NCBI RefSeq assembly: GCF_900103135.1
Contig: NZ_FNGO01000001.1
Location: forward strand, 124,001 to 188,000
Source: Halarsenatibacter silvermanii
GTDB lineage: Bacteria; Bacillota; Halanaerobiia; Halanaerobiales; Halarsenatibacteraceae
Direction: 5' to 3'
Length of the DNA stretch: 64,000 nt
Shown: piece after piece, positions 1 to 8,197 of the stretch
How the letters are laid out: every line of letters begins with the position of its first letter
Numbering within the stretch: the stretch's first letter is position 1
Notes under the pieces: model-generated
What the model was told of the DNA's origin: nothing
Seen by the model: only the letters and a program-made list of their open reading frames with translations
Database searches by the model: none
Made by a program: the position numbers and the translations under genes

Positions 1-374
1 CTCTTACCATCTTTACATTTACGCCTCCTGATCTGCACCCAGCATGATCCCAGGTCCATACCGGCAGCTATATTGTGCATATTGGCTGCTGCGATAGCAC
101 AGTCTTCAATCCAGACATCACTGGCCCGCGGATCGGCTGCCACCACTATGGCCATTTCTGCTCCGGATACAAATTCAGATCCTTCCTCTTTGGCCGCGGC
201 CAGATCTTCTAAAAGATCCGGGTCATCAACCAGCACAAACCTCCAGGGGCGACTGCCCCGCGAGGTGGGCGAGAGCAAAGCAGCCTGAATTATCTGCTGA
301 ATATCCTCGCCTTCAACCTCTCTGCCGCTGTAATTTCTTATGCTTCTTCTCTCTTTGAGCAAATCGAGATACAT
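1..374 (-). CDS. Nitroreductase family protein (partial, 3' end outside window)
   Basis: FMN-dependent nitroreductase-fold oxidoreductase, probably cytoplasmic and NAD(P)H-using. Reading the minus strand from the ATG at 372-374 gives a protein beginning MYLDLLKERRSIRNY, the classic nitroreductase N-terminus in which the RRSIR segment binds the FMN phosphate. It continues with SPTSRGSRPWRFVLV, then DVWIEDCAIAAANM and GLGSCW-like sequence near the cut. About 124 residues are visible and the frame stays open to base 1, so the C-terminal third is missing. A GGAGGGGG ribosome-binding site lies just upstream of the ATG. Substrate cannot be assigned. Divergent from the cardiolipin synthase gene. Confidence 0.88.
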   Translation of the reverse strand, partial: MYLDLLKERRSIRNYSGREVEGEDIQQIIQAALLSPTSRGSRPWRFVLVDDPDLLEDLAAAKEEGSEFVSGAEMAIVVAADPRASDVWIEDCAIAAANMHNIAAGMDLGSCWVQIRRRKCKDGK

Positions 375-411
375 TTTATCAGACCCCCTCCGCTAATAAA
401 GATAAAATATG

Positions 412-442
412 TTGATACGTCTGTGATAGTTTTTGATATAAT
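412..442 (+). promoter_or_regulatory. Candidate sigma-A promoter
   Basis: TTGATA at 412-417 is followed by TATAAT at 437-442 (19-base spacer), or by GATATA at 435-440 with a 17-base spacer. It points towards the cardiolipin synthase gene and would leave a leader of about 185 bases that contains the palindrome at 480-501. Sequence match only. Confidence 0.4.
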
Positions 443-479
443 CTTGAAGTAAGCAGGGTTTTAAAGGAGATAAAGGCAG

Positions 480-501
480 CTGTATTTAATATTAAATACA
501 G
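480..501. promoter_or_regulatory. Perfect 22-bp palindrome in the intergenic region
   Basis: The 11-base half CTGTATTTAAT is followed directly by its exact reverse complement. It lies between the divergent nitroreductase and cardiolipin synthase genes, about 40 bases downstream of the candidate promoter. With no loop and AT-rich arms it looks more like an operator for a dimeric repressor than a terminator. No regulator is identified. Confidence 0.4.
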
Positions 502-634
502 AGCCGTATTTTTTGATATACCGGTATTCATCCATTATTACTATTCTGCACTGGCTGCAGATCTCCTACCGAACTGCTTTTTTTAATTCATTTTTCGGGT
601 TAATACCCGGCAGAGGAAAGGAAATAAGATCGCC

Positions 635-2053
635 ATGGATATTACTTCGCTGCCGCTGCTCATACTCGGATTAAACCTGATATTCATCATAATTCTTATC
701 TTCTTCGAAAGACGCGATCCCTCCAGCACCTGGGCCTGGGTCCTGATTCTGGCTCTGCTGCCGCTCGTGGGTTTTTTGGTCTATCTTTTTTTTGGCCTTT
801 CGCCCCGCAAACGCAGGTATTTTCAGAAAAAACAAAAACACGACCGCAAAAAAATGATAACTCCCAACGACCGTGATTTTTTCGCTCCCGAAGATCAATC
901 CGGAACCCGGGCCACTCTGGAAAAAAGCATTATCAAACTGGGTTTTAACAGTCGTGTTCCCTCGCTGGTGGGGAAAAATAATATTAAAATATATACTCAT
1001 GGCGAGGATAAATTCAGAGATCTTTTCCAGGATCTGCGTCAGGCCGAAAAATTTATCCATATCAACTACTATGCTATCAACGGAGACTGGCTCGGGGAGG
1101 AATTATTCGACATCCTCACTCACAAAGCCAGCGAAGGAGTCGAGGTGAGGCTCCTATACGACAGAATGGGCTGCCGCAATCTGCCCGATTATCTTCTGAA
1201 AAAGCTGCGTTCAGCCGGGGGCAGAGCAGTAAAGTTCGCTCCATTTCTGGTAGACTTAAATTATCGGGATCACCGCAAAAATGTAATCATAGATGGTCAG
1301 CACGGATACATCGGCGGCATCAATGTTGGAATAGAATACGTGGGCGAGACTGATCGTTTTGGAGATTGGCGCGATACTCATCTGCGATTGAGCGGTGACA
1401 GCGTCGACAGCCTGCAGCACAGGTTTTTGCTCGACTGGAGTTTTGCCTGCGGAGAGGAGCTGCTCGATGAGGAAGTTTATTTTCCCTCAAAAGAAGAAAA
1501 AGGGGAAGCCGAGGTTCAGATAGTAAGCAGCGGTCCCGATTCAGAAGCACAGGAGATAAAAATCATGTTTTTGCGGATGATTTATGGAGCCTCAGACTCT
1601 ATTTATATTCAGACACCTTATTTCATACCCGATGAGTCCATGCTGGAAGCACTCAAGGTGGCCTCTCAAACCGGGGTGGATGTGAGAATAATGATACCGG
1701 CGCAGCCCGATCATCCTTTTGTTTATGCAGCCAACAATTCTTTTGTGGGAGAAATGCTGGAAGCAGGTGCCCGCTGCTTCCGTTACAGGAAAGGATTTTT
1801 GCACAGCAAAATGATGGTAATCGACGAAAGGATAGGAACTGTGGGGACAGCCAATATGGACGTCAGAAGTTTCAAGCTGAACTTTGAAATCAACGCCTTT
1901 ATTTATGATCAGGAAACTTCAGCCGAACTGGCAGAAATATTCCGCCGCGATCTGGAAGATTCCATCGAGATCACCCCCGAGCTTTATGATTCCAGAAGCT
2001 GGAATATGAAATTCAAGGAATCTCTCTATAGACTGATAGCACCTGTGCTGTAA
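635..2053 (+). CDS. cls: Cardiolipin synthase (phospholipase D family)
   Basis: Membrane enzyme that joins two phosphatidylglycerol molecules to make cardiolipin and glycerol. The 472-residue protein has two N-terminal membrane segments (about residues 5-25 and 35-54), then two PLD domains. Each has an HxKxxxxD motif: HRKNVIIDG near residue 213 and HSKMMVIDE near residue 388, which together form the active site. Length matches bacterial Cls (about 480). An AGAGGAAAGGA ribosome-binding site precedes the ATG at 635. The gene stands alone, convergent with a small membrane-protein gene 6 bases away. Cardiolipin enrichment is a known halophile membrane trait, which fits but is not shown by this sequence. 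Confidence 0.95.
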   Translation: MDITSLPLLILGLNLIFIIILIFFERRDPSSTWAWVLILALLPLVGFLVYLFFGLSPRKRRYFQKKQKHDRKKMITPNDRDFFAPEDQSGTRATLEKSIIKLGFNSRVPSLVGKNNIKIYTHGEDKFRDLFQDLRQAEKFIHINYYAINGDWLGEELFDILTHKASEGVEVRLLYDRMGCRNLPDYLLKKLRSAGGRAVKFAPFLVDLNYRDHRKNVIIDGQHGYIGGINVGIEYVGETDRFGDWRDTHLRLSGDSVDSLQHRFLLDWSFACGEELLDEEVYFPSKEEKGEAEVQIVSSGPDSEAQEIKIMFLRMIYGASDSIYIQTPYFIPDESMLEALKVASQTGVDVRIMIPAQPDHPFVYAANNSFVGEMLEAGARCFRYRKGFLHSKMMVIDERIGTVGTANMDVRSFKLNFEINAFIYDQETSAELAEIFRRDLEDSIEITPELYDSRSWNMKFKESLYRLIAPVL

Positions 2054-2059
2054 AGCAGA

Positions 2060-2335
2060 TCAATCCCGGCTAAATATACTGCTGTCGAGTCTATGTCTTC
2101 CGTAAACCCAGCCGGCGGCAAAAGAAACCAGAAGATCAGCTGCATCGAGCAGCAGTTCGGGGAGGGCAAGCCGGGTAAGGACGGTCATCAAAAAAGACCC
2201 CACCAGCAAAACAGCAACTGCATGCAGAATAGCCTTGAGATGGCTCACCCGCTTCCGGGCGTAAAAACGAGCCAGCAGCATGCCGGAAAGCACAGCTAAA
2301 ACCCTCAGAATAACCTCCGCAGTCAAAAATTCCAT
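2060..2335 (-). CDS. Small hypothetical membrane protein
   Basis: A 91-residue protein I do not recognise. It has about three hydrophobic stretches (residues 8-22, 37-53 and 60-77) separated by basic residues (ARFYARKR), so it probably sits in the inner membrane. The ATG at 2333-2335 is preceded by a GGAGGGAG ribosome-binding site, which supports a real gene rather than a chance ORF. It lies 55 bases downstream of the NusG-domain-II gene on the same strand and probably shares its transcript. Function unknown. Confidence 0.6.
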   Translation of the reverse strand: MEFLTAEVILRVLAVLSGMLLARFYARKRVSHLKAILHAVAVLLVGSFLMTVLTRLALPELLLDAADLLVSFAAGWVYGRHRLDSSIFSRD

Positions 2336-2390
2336 CTATCTCCCTCCCTTCCAGCCCAGCCCTCCACAGTACACAGGCAGCCGTTCAGGC

Positions 2391-2831
2391 TTAATTATAG
2401 GTGCCAGAAACTCCATCCAGCTCTCTTTCGCCGGTATCGCCCTCAAGTTCAACCACCATCTGCACCGGCAAAGCTACAATCATCTCCCCTGGCTCTTCTA
2501 TCCAGCCCATATCGACATGAATGGGGAGCGGTACGACGTCCTTCTCCAGACGCTTTAACCTGACCCGGCTGCCGTCATGCTCAAGTCGGGCTACATATTC
2601 TTCACTTTCCCAGCTGAATTCGATCTTCTGCACTCCCGATTCCTGATAGGGATGTTCCTGACGCAAAATTTCTTCGCCCCCCTGCTCTATGACCAGCTGC
2701 AGTTCATCATGCTCTTCGGAAGTATGCAGAAGGGGAAAGATTATACCGGCCAGGGACAGAACTACTATCAATACAACCAGCACGATATCCGTTCTGGTCA
2801 TCTTTTTTAAAATCTTACTGAGAACATTCAC
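2391..2831 (-). CDS. NusG domain II-containing membrane-anchored protein
   Basis: 146 residues: a short basic N-terminus with TRTD, one membrane segment (about residues 15-35, VLVVLIVVLSLAGIIFPLL), then a beta-rich acidic domain resembling the NusG_II family, which is common in Firmicutes as a small secreted or membrane-anchored protein, sometimes near heptaprenyl diphosphate synthase or rnf genes. Role unknown. It starts with GTG at 2831 behind AGAGGTGG. Neighbours on the same strand are an unknown coiled-coil protein upstream and a small membrane protein downstream. The family call rests on architecture and remembered similarity. Confidence 0.6.
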   Translation of the reverse strand: MNVLSKILKKMTRTDIVLVVLIVVLSLAGIIFPLLHTSEEHDELQLVIEQGGEEILRQEHPYQESGVQKIEFSWESEEYVARLEHDGSRVRLKRLEKDVVPLPIHVDMGWIEEPGEMIVALPVQMVVELEGDTGERELDGVSGTYN

Positions 2832-2942
2832 AAACTAACACCACCTCTAGTAAGGTGCTGGCTTTTGCCCCTGGCACCCTTCATTAAAATTATAATACCA
2901 GGACCTTCTGCCTTAATAACTCCTGAAACTTTTGGAACAGGA

Positions 2943-3557
2943 TTATTTCTCCAGTCCCAGGGCGTCCAGCAGCTGTCCTTTGACCTCATCCCACTGTTCC
3001 TGAAATTTATTCTCCATCTGCTCACGGGTGCGGGCTATGCGCCGCCGCGTCTCTTCGTCCATATTCTGGACTGCCTGCATGGTAACTGCATCACCATTTA
3101 ACTGTCCCCGCTGCTGCTGGTCCTGCATCTGCTGTCTCATCATATCCTTGAGTTTGCTGCGCAGTCTCTCCTGTTCGCTGTTGTACTGCTGGACCACTTT
3201 AGAAGCCTGATCAAGTGCTCTTTCTGCTGTTCTGACCTGAGAACTGTCTTTAAGATCTTCCAGGGCCAGAACTGCCTGGCGTCTTTTCTCGATCTCCTCT
3301 TCGCTGGAATTCAGGCCGAGAGATTCTATTATCATCTCCTGGGCCATCTTGAGTTCATCCTCCTCTGCTCCAGAAAACTCCTGCCAGAGCTCGTCCGAAT
3401 CGATCCCCCCCTGAAAATAGCGGCTTAATTTGGGTTTGATCTCTTCCCGGCGCTCGTAGTTAATGCTCCCCTCGGTATCCTCGATCATATCTTCAGCTCG
3501 CTCCATAGCCTTTTCATAGGCGCTTTTTATTCTGTCTCCATCATTATCAGCGATCAT
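2943..3557 (-). CDS. Hypothetical acidic coiled-coil protein
   Basis: 204 residues, soluble, very rich in Glu, Gln, Arg and Asp, predicted almost wholly alpha-helical, with a Gln-rich stretch (MMRQQMQDQQQRGQ) around residues 137-150 and charged coiled-coil-like heptads on both sides. No catalytic motif, signal peptide or membrane segment is visible and I do not recognise the family. The ATG at 3555-3557 is preceded by AAAGGAGG, so translation is likely. It is the first gene of a minus-strand run with the NusG-domain-II gene and follows repeat element A (3715-3869), which lies in its upstream region. Confidence 0.6.
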   Translation of the reverse strand: MIADNDGDRIKSAYEKAMERAEDMIEDTEGSINYERREEIKPKLSRYFQGGIDSDELWQEFSGAEEDELKMAQEMIIESLGLNSSEEEIEKRRQAVLALEDLKDSSQVRTAERALDQASKVVQQYNSEQERLRSKLKDMMRQQMQDQQQRGQLNGDAVTMQAVQNMDEETRRRIARTREQMENKFQEQWDEVKGQLLDALGLEK

Positions 3558-3714
3558 AATATGACAGCCTCCTTTGCTGAAATTTTTCTTGAAATCAAAA
3601 TTTTTATTTTTAGTCCCGTTCAGCAGGATACGATCACCAAAAATTAAATCAATGCCTTACCGAGATCATTTTATCAAAGAACCCCCACTTTATACAAGTT
3701 ATTCTGAAATTTAA

Positions 3715-3869
3715 GGATCTTCCCGTCTTCTGTTGGCAAATAGGTGTGTCAAAAACCCCATTTAGTTGTACTGTAAGATATAAAGCTTCGTTAAGATATA
3801 AAGCTTCGTTCACAATGAAATTTTTCCCCGATCTTATACGATATCTATCAACTGATAAGAGGAAGATCC
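3715..3869 (+). repeat. MITE-like repeat, copy A
   Basis: A 155-base intergenic element bounded by GGATCTTCC (3715-3723) and its exact reverse complement GGAAGATCC (3861-3869). It contains a segment from about 3744 (GTGTGTCAAAAACCCCATTT) that recurs at 44.29 kb, an internal perfect 18-base tandem duplication (3774-3791 and 3792-3809, AAAGCTTCG core), and the family core GATCTTATACGATATCTATC at 3830-3849. Too short for a transposase; it looks like a non-autonomous mobile remnant. Confidence 0.65.
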
Positions 3870-3871
3870 AA

Positions 3872-3909
3872 ATTTAAAAACCGGGCCCATAAAATAAGGC
3901 CCGGGTTTA
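3872..3909 (-). terminator. Intrinsic terminator of the MFS-lysA operon
   Basis: Read on the minus strand, AACCCGGGCC, a TTATTTTAT loop and GGGCCCGGTT form a GC-rich stem followed by TTTTTAAATTT. It lies about 120 bases past the lysA stop and directly beside repeat A, which could also have brought it in. Confidence 0.6.
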
Positions 3910-4031
3910 CCCTGCGGATATTTAATCCAAAGAAATTTTCTCTCTTTCAGCTGGCAGGACATAGCTGCAGTCATAATTATATATTGCTTATTGGAAGATT
4001 TAATGCTCTAAATTTTTCATTACAGCCTATC

Positions 4032-5348
4032 TCACCTGTATTCGGGCGGAATAATATCCCGCCGCACAAGGTCTTCATAGGTTTCCCGGCGTTCGATCAG
4101 CCTGGCCTTACCCTGGTTGACGATAACAATAGCAGGACGGCAGGCCTCGTTGTAATTATTGGCCAGAGGATAGGTGTAGGCTCCGGTGGCCGGCACAGCC
4201 AGAATATCTCCGCGCTCAGCCCGGGGAAGATCGATTTCATCGATCAAAATATCCCCCGATTCGCAGAATTTGCCCGCCACCGAAACAGACTCGATCGGTT
4301 CTTCATCGGCCCTATTGGCCAGAAAAGCGCTGTATTCGGCGTCATAAAGGGCCGGCCTGATGTTATCGGCCATCCCTCCATCGACTGCGATATATTTTTT
4401 GTTCTCGCTGACCCTCTTTATCGTTCCAACTCTATAAAGGGTGGTGCCTGCCGTTCCCACGATCGAGCGTCCCGGCTCAACCATAATCTCAGGAAGCCGG
4501 TAATTTCTCTTATCTGCCTCCTCACTTACCTTTTCGCTGATAAGCTCGAGATATCTTTCGACATCCACCTCGGGATTTTCTTCATTCTGCTGAATACCCA
4601 GGCCGCCGCCCAGATTCAGGCTGGAAAATTCCAGCCCCAGGTCTCTTTTTATCTCGTCCATAAAATCAAACATTATTTCGACCAGTCTTAAATAGGCTTC
4701 CTGTTCATATATCTGCGAACCGATATGAGCATGCAGCCCGGTCAGATTTAATACAGCGGAGGAGCTCAAACGCTCTATCAGCTGCCGGGCATCACCGTCT
4801 TTGATCCCGACTCCGAATTTGGAATCGCTCTGCCCGGTCATTATATATTCATGGGTATGGGCTTCGATCCCCGGTTTTAACCTTATCATAACCTCAGTTT
4901 GAGTGTTCAGCTCTTCGGCGGCTTTTTCCAGCATCTCCGCTTCCTCATGATTATCGATGAAAAAACCGCCTATTTCGTTTTCAAGACCCATTACGAGTTC
5001 TTCGCGGCTTTTATTATTGCCGTGGAAAAATATTTTTCTGCTCGGAAATTCAGCCTGGAGTGCCCGGTTGAGCTCGCCGCCTGACACTACCTCCACATGC
5101 AGGTTCTCCTGATCCAGAATTCTATACAGGGTCCTGCTGGCGAAAGCCTTGCTGGCGTAAAAAACCTTAAACTGCCCGGAATAGGACTCGGCCAGAGTTC
5201 GATAATAGAGTCGGGCGTTTTTTCTCAGCTCTTTCTCATCAAAGACCAGCAGTGGAGTTCCATATTCCTCGACCAGATCTTCTGCTTTAACTTCTCCTAT
5301 CTCCAGACTGCCTGATTCCGATACAGACATCGTTCCCAGCTTATGCAA
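4032..5348 (-). CDS. lysA: Diaminopimelate decarboxylase
   Basis: PLP enzyme of cytoplasmic lysine biosynthesis; converts meso-2,6-diaminopimelate to L-lysine and CO2. The 438-residue protein shows the fold-III PLP barrel: the Schiff-base lysine in FYASKAFAS (about residue 67), HIGSQI, the glycine loop LGGGLGI, EPGRSIVG, and the C-terminal CESGD and Y residues of the beta domain. Length is usual for LysA. A TTG start at 5348 is preceded by AGGAG; an internal ATG at 5330 is an alternative. It follows the MFS gene by 5 bases, so the two are co-transcribed; that partner may export lysine or a related compound (inference). Confidence 0.93.
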   Translation of the reverse strand: MHKLGTMSVSESGSLEIGEVKAEDLVEEYGTPLLVFDEKELRKNARLYYRTLAESYSGQFKVFYASKAFASRTLYRILDQENLHVEVVSGGELNRALQAEFPSRKIFFHGNNKSREELVMGLENEIGGFFIDNHEEAEMLEKAAEELNTQTEVMIRLKPGIEAHTHEYIMTGQSDSKFGVGIKDGDARQLIERLSSSAVLNLTGLHAHIGSQIYEQEAYLRLVEIMFDFMDEIKRDLGLEFSSLNLGGGLGIQQNEENPEVDVERYLELISEKVSEEADKRNYRLPEIMVEPGRSIVGTAGTTLYRVGTIKRVSENKKYIAVDGGMADNIRPALYDAEYSAFLANRADEEPIESVSVAGKFCESGDILIDEIDLPRAERGDILAVPATGAYTYPLANNYNEACRPAIVIVNQGKARLIERRETYEDLVRRDIIPPEYR

Positions 5349-5353
5349 ATTTA

Positions 5354-6619
5354 TCAGCTCCTGTTTTGCGGATTTGTTAGCAGGTCCCGGCGTTCTCTGC
5401 GATAAAGCGGCAGTATTATAGCCATTATGGCTGTCATCACCAGAGCCAGAATCAGATAGGTCGGGGTAAAACCCATGCCTTCAGCCGCATTGACTCCGAA
5501 GATGGGGCCCAGCATGCCCCCCGCATCACCGAAAACTCTGTAAATACCCAGGGACTTACCGCGCAGCTCCGGCCGGGATACATCTCCCAGAAGAGTCAAA
5601 AGCGGACTGCTGGTGATTCCAGAACAGGTTCCCAGCAGCAAAAGACCCAGAGTGACTGCAGCCAGCGATCTAAATAAGGCCCAGCTCAGAAATGCCAGAA
5701 CTCCCATCGACGCTCCCACCAGGCTGAAGAAAGACCTGGTGCTGGCCCCGTCTATAAATCGGCCCAGTATCAGAGTAGAAAGGCCTTTGGTGAACATCAT
5801 AACGCCCATCAAAAGCCCGCTCATCCCCTCGGCCCCCAGACCCCCAAGACTCAGATCGATCCTTTCAACAAAGAGGGCAGCCGTAGATAGAAAAACTCCC
5901 TGGACAGCAAACCATTCCAAAAAGTTAGCCGATGAAATCCTGAGCACCCTGCTGTCGGTAAGGGCCAGCCTGACCGCTCTGACAGGACCCAATACCTCGG
6001 TCTCGGGAGTTGAATCTATATCTCCAGGGATCAAACTGTAGGCCAGCAGAGTGAAAAGAAACAAAGATCCAGCCGAAAAAGCAAAAGCTGCTGAATAACC
6101 GAAGTAATCGGATAATAGACCGCCGATGAAAAGACCTGAAGGCAGGCCAAAAAGCCCGGCAGTCCTGATATAGGCCGTTCTGCTGCCTCGATTGCTTCTG
6201 TCGGTCAGGTGAAACATAAAGGCATAGGTGGTGATAAAGCCCATAGCCGAGCCTATCCCATATAAAAAGCGCGATATAAAGAAGAGATGACCGGGAATTA
6301 CCGGGCTCCAGATGGAAAATATAAATCCGGCTACGCTCAATGCTTTGATCAGAAGTCCCCATATCAGGGGGCCTCGACACCCGTAGCGATCGACCAGCTC
6401 ACCGATAGCAGTGTTAAATATCACCCGGGAAATGCGGTTGGCTGAGATGATCATGCTGATAAAAAAGGGTGAGACCCCGATTACAGACCCTAAGAGCGGT
6501 ATGATCGGGAAAGCGACCCCGCTGCCCAGCCCGTTCAAAAATAATATTATTCCGAGCAGCAGCAGTATTCGATCAGATCGCCGCCGGGAAATTTCTGTAT
6601 TATCGTTTTTTCCGGACAA
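5354..6619 (-). CDS. MFS transporter
   Basis: 421-residue major facilitator with about twelve membrane segments and a short charged N-terminus (SGKNDNTEISRRRSDR). The loop GELVDRYGCRGP between TM2 and TM3 is the MFS A-motif, and a second copy (GRFIDGASTRS) opens the second half. The start is TTG at 6619 with GGAGG eight bases upstream. It is the first gene of an operon with lysA, so efflux of lysine, a precursor or another drug-like substrate is possible, but substrate cannot be read from the sequence. Confidence 0.85.
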   Translation of the reverse strand: MSGKNDNTEISRRRSDRILLLLGIILFLNGLGSGVAFPIIPLLGSVIGVSPFFISMIISANRISRVIFNTAIGELVDRYGCRGPLIWGLLIKALSVAGFIFSIWSPVIPGHLFFISRFLYGIGSAMGFITTYAFMFHLTDRSNRGSRTAYIRTAGLFGLPSGLFIGGLLSDYFGYSAAFAFSAGSLFLFTLLAYSLIPGDIDSTPETEVLGPVRAVRLALTDSRVLRISSANFLEWFAVQGVFLSTAALFVERIDLSLGGLGAEGMSGLLMGVMMFTKGLSTLILGRFIDGASTRSFFSLVGASMGVLAFLSWALFRSLAAVTLGLLLLGTCSGITSSPLLTLLGDVSRPELRGKSLGIYRVFGDAGGMLGPIFGVNAAEGMGFTPTYLILALVMTAIMAIILPLYRRERRDLLTNPQNRS

Positions 6620-6817
6620 TATCCTGACCTCCTCATTTCCCGGCCCAGACGAAAAATAAAGCCTTTTAGCAGACCCGACTCTGAACTTCTAATCTATAAT
6701 TATAGAATAAAAGCGGGAAAATTTTAAGCGGACAGCAAAAAATCTTTTTTGTATACAGGTATTTTTTGCTTTCTCACGCCATAACGTGATAAAATTGAAT
6801 TCCGTGGTGATATTTTA

Positions 6818-6887
6818 GGATCATCCAGCCATTATTACCGTGATAGTGATCTTATACGATATTTATCAGCTGTTTCGGAGAAGAGCC
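6818..6887 (+). repeat. MITE-like repeat, copy B (short)
   Basis: Begins GGATCATCCAGCCATTATTA, a segment also seen at about 44.53 kb, and carries the core GTGATAGTGATCTTATACGA at 6840-6859, ending near GGAGAAGAGCC. It lies directly upstream of the methyltransferase gene at 6909 and could supply part of its leader. Same orientation as copies A, C, D and E. Confidence 0.55.
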
Positions 6888-6908
6888 TAAAAAAACGGTC
6901 CCGGGCAG

Positions 6909-7571
6909 GTGAAAAATTTAAAAATGCGCTGTAAACTCTGCCACAACCAGAATCTCTCAGCCCATAGCAGCACAAAAGAAAAATCCGGATGTGATTTTTA
7001 CCACTGTCCGGAATGTGATCTGATTTTTCTCGCCGAAAAACATCTACCTGATCCGGAGGCGGAACGCGAGCGCTATCTCGAACATGATAACACCTTCGAC
7101 TGCCCGGGTTATGTAGATATGATGCAGGAGTTCATTGATAGTTTCCTCCGACCTTTTCTGCCCGGAATCGATCGGGCCCTGGATTTCGGCTGCGGCCCCG
7201 GACCGGTACTGGCCTCTCTGCTGGCAGAAAAGCTGTCAGAAGTGGATATATACGACCCTTATTTTTTCCCGGGTGAAGATTTTCGAGAAAATCAATACGG
7301 ACTCATTACCTCCACCGAGGTCTGGGAACATCTTTTCAATCCGGCCGATGAAATCAGTCTATTGTGTGGGCTTTTAAAGGAAGGCGGTTATCTGGCCGTT
7401 ATGACCTCTCTGCATCCCGGTCTCGACAAATTCACCGGCTGGCATTATCATCTCGATCGCACCCACGTGACTTTTTTTAGCTGGAAAACAATAGAGTGGA
7501 TCAGCCGCAGATTCCCTCTGCAGGTTGCAATCTCTGATCGCGAAAAACGCATAGTCTGGCAGAAAGAATAA
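6909..7571 (+). CDS. SAM-dependent methyltransferase with N-terminal zinc ribbon
   Basis: About 220 residues. The N-terminus carries two CxxC pairs (CKLC near residue 8, CPEC near residue 33) typical of a zinc ribbon in methyltransferases of the UbiE/class I group. The Rossmann SAM site is ALDFGCGPGP (about residues 90-99), followed by an acidic strand-2 end (VDIYDPY) and TSTEVWEHL, a motif shared with methionine-biosynthesis-W and O-methyltransferase-like proteins. Substrate unknown. Start is GTG at 6909 or ATG at 6924; neither has a strong ribosome-binding site. It stands between repeat B and the ECF S-component gene. Confidence 0.75.
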   Translation: MKNLKMRCKLCHNQNLSAHSSTKEKSGCDFYHCPECDLIFLAEKHLPDPEAERERYLEHDNTFDCPGYVDMMQEFIDSFLRPFLPGIDRALDFGCGPGPVLASLLAEKLSEVDIYDPYFFPGEDFRENQYGLITSTEVWEHLFNPADEISLLCGLLKEGGYLAVMTSLHPGLDKFTGWHYHLDRTHVTFFSWKTIEWISRRFPLQVAISDREKRIVWQKE

Positions 7572-7642
7572 ATAAGAGAAGAATAAATTCCTATTGCCGG
7601 CTTATTGATTATGTAATATAATTAATGTGTAGGAGGTATATT

Positions 7643-8194
7643 ATGCAGACCAACAGTGAAAGCGGGGCTGGAGCCTGGCAGTTTTCCACCCGCAAAATAG
7701 TGGTAGCGGGCATGCTGGGAGCTGTAGCTATAGTGCTGGGAGCTTCCGGCCTGGGTTTTATACCTGTGCCAACCCCCGCCGCCCATGCCACCATAATGCA
7801 TGTGCCGGCCATCCTCGGCGGAGTTCTGGAAGGACCGCTGGTAGGGCTTTTGATCGGCCTCATTTTTGGCCTTTTCAGCTTCACCCGGGCCACCACGCCC
7901 TTTTTCGCCGATCCCACCATAGCCATCTTACCCCGTCTTTTCATCGGGGTGGCAGCTTATTATATCTACCGGTCTCTCAGCAGCAGAAGCGAAAACGCCG
8001 GATTTATGGCAGCCGGAGCAGTCGGTACACTGGTTAACACGGTCGGAGTGCTGGGTCTTACCGCCCTTCGAGGTTATCTGCCCACCGAAGCAGCTCTGGC
8101 CACGGGAGTGATGCAGGGAATACCGGAGATGATACTGGCCGCCCTGCTGACCAACTTGATCGCCGGAGCGGTTAGACGCTATCGATCCAGCTGA
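7643..8194 (+). CDS. ECF transporter S component
   Basis: 183-residue membrane protein with about six hydrophobic helices and the S-component pattern of small-residue-rich first helix (GMLGAVAIVLGASGLG), the PVPTPAAHATIMHVPAIL segment and a long VGLLIGLIFGLFSF helix. S components bind a vitamin or metal in the membrane and dock on a shared energising module (EcfA, EcfA', EcfT), which is not encoded here. The ATG at 7643 has AGGAGG seven bases upstream, so the longer reading from 7625 is rejected. Ligand unknown; sequence type is nearest folate/pantothenate-like S components (weak). Confidence 0.82.
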   Translation: MQTNSESGAGAWQFSTRKIVVAGMLGAVAIVLGASGLGFIPVPTPAAHATIMHVPAILGGVLEGPLVGLLIGLIFGLFSFTRATTPFFADPTIAILPRLFIGVAAYYIYRSLSSRSENAGFMAAGAVGTLVNTVGVLGLTALRGYLPTEAALATGVMQGIPEMILAALLTNLIAGAVRRYRSS

Positions 8195-8197
8195 TAA

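Noticed and set aside
671-1060. Long open frames on the opposite strand or in other frames of many genes, for example opposite cls.
   Set aside because: They lack ribosome-binding sites and recognisable protein sequence and mirror the coding gene's codon pattern.
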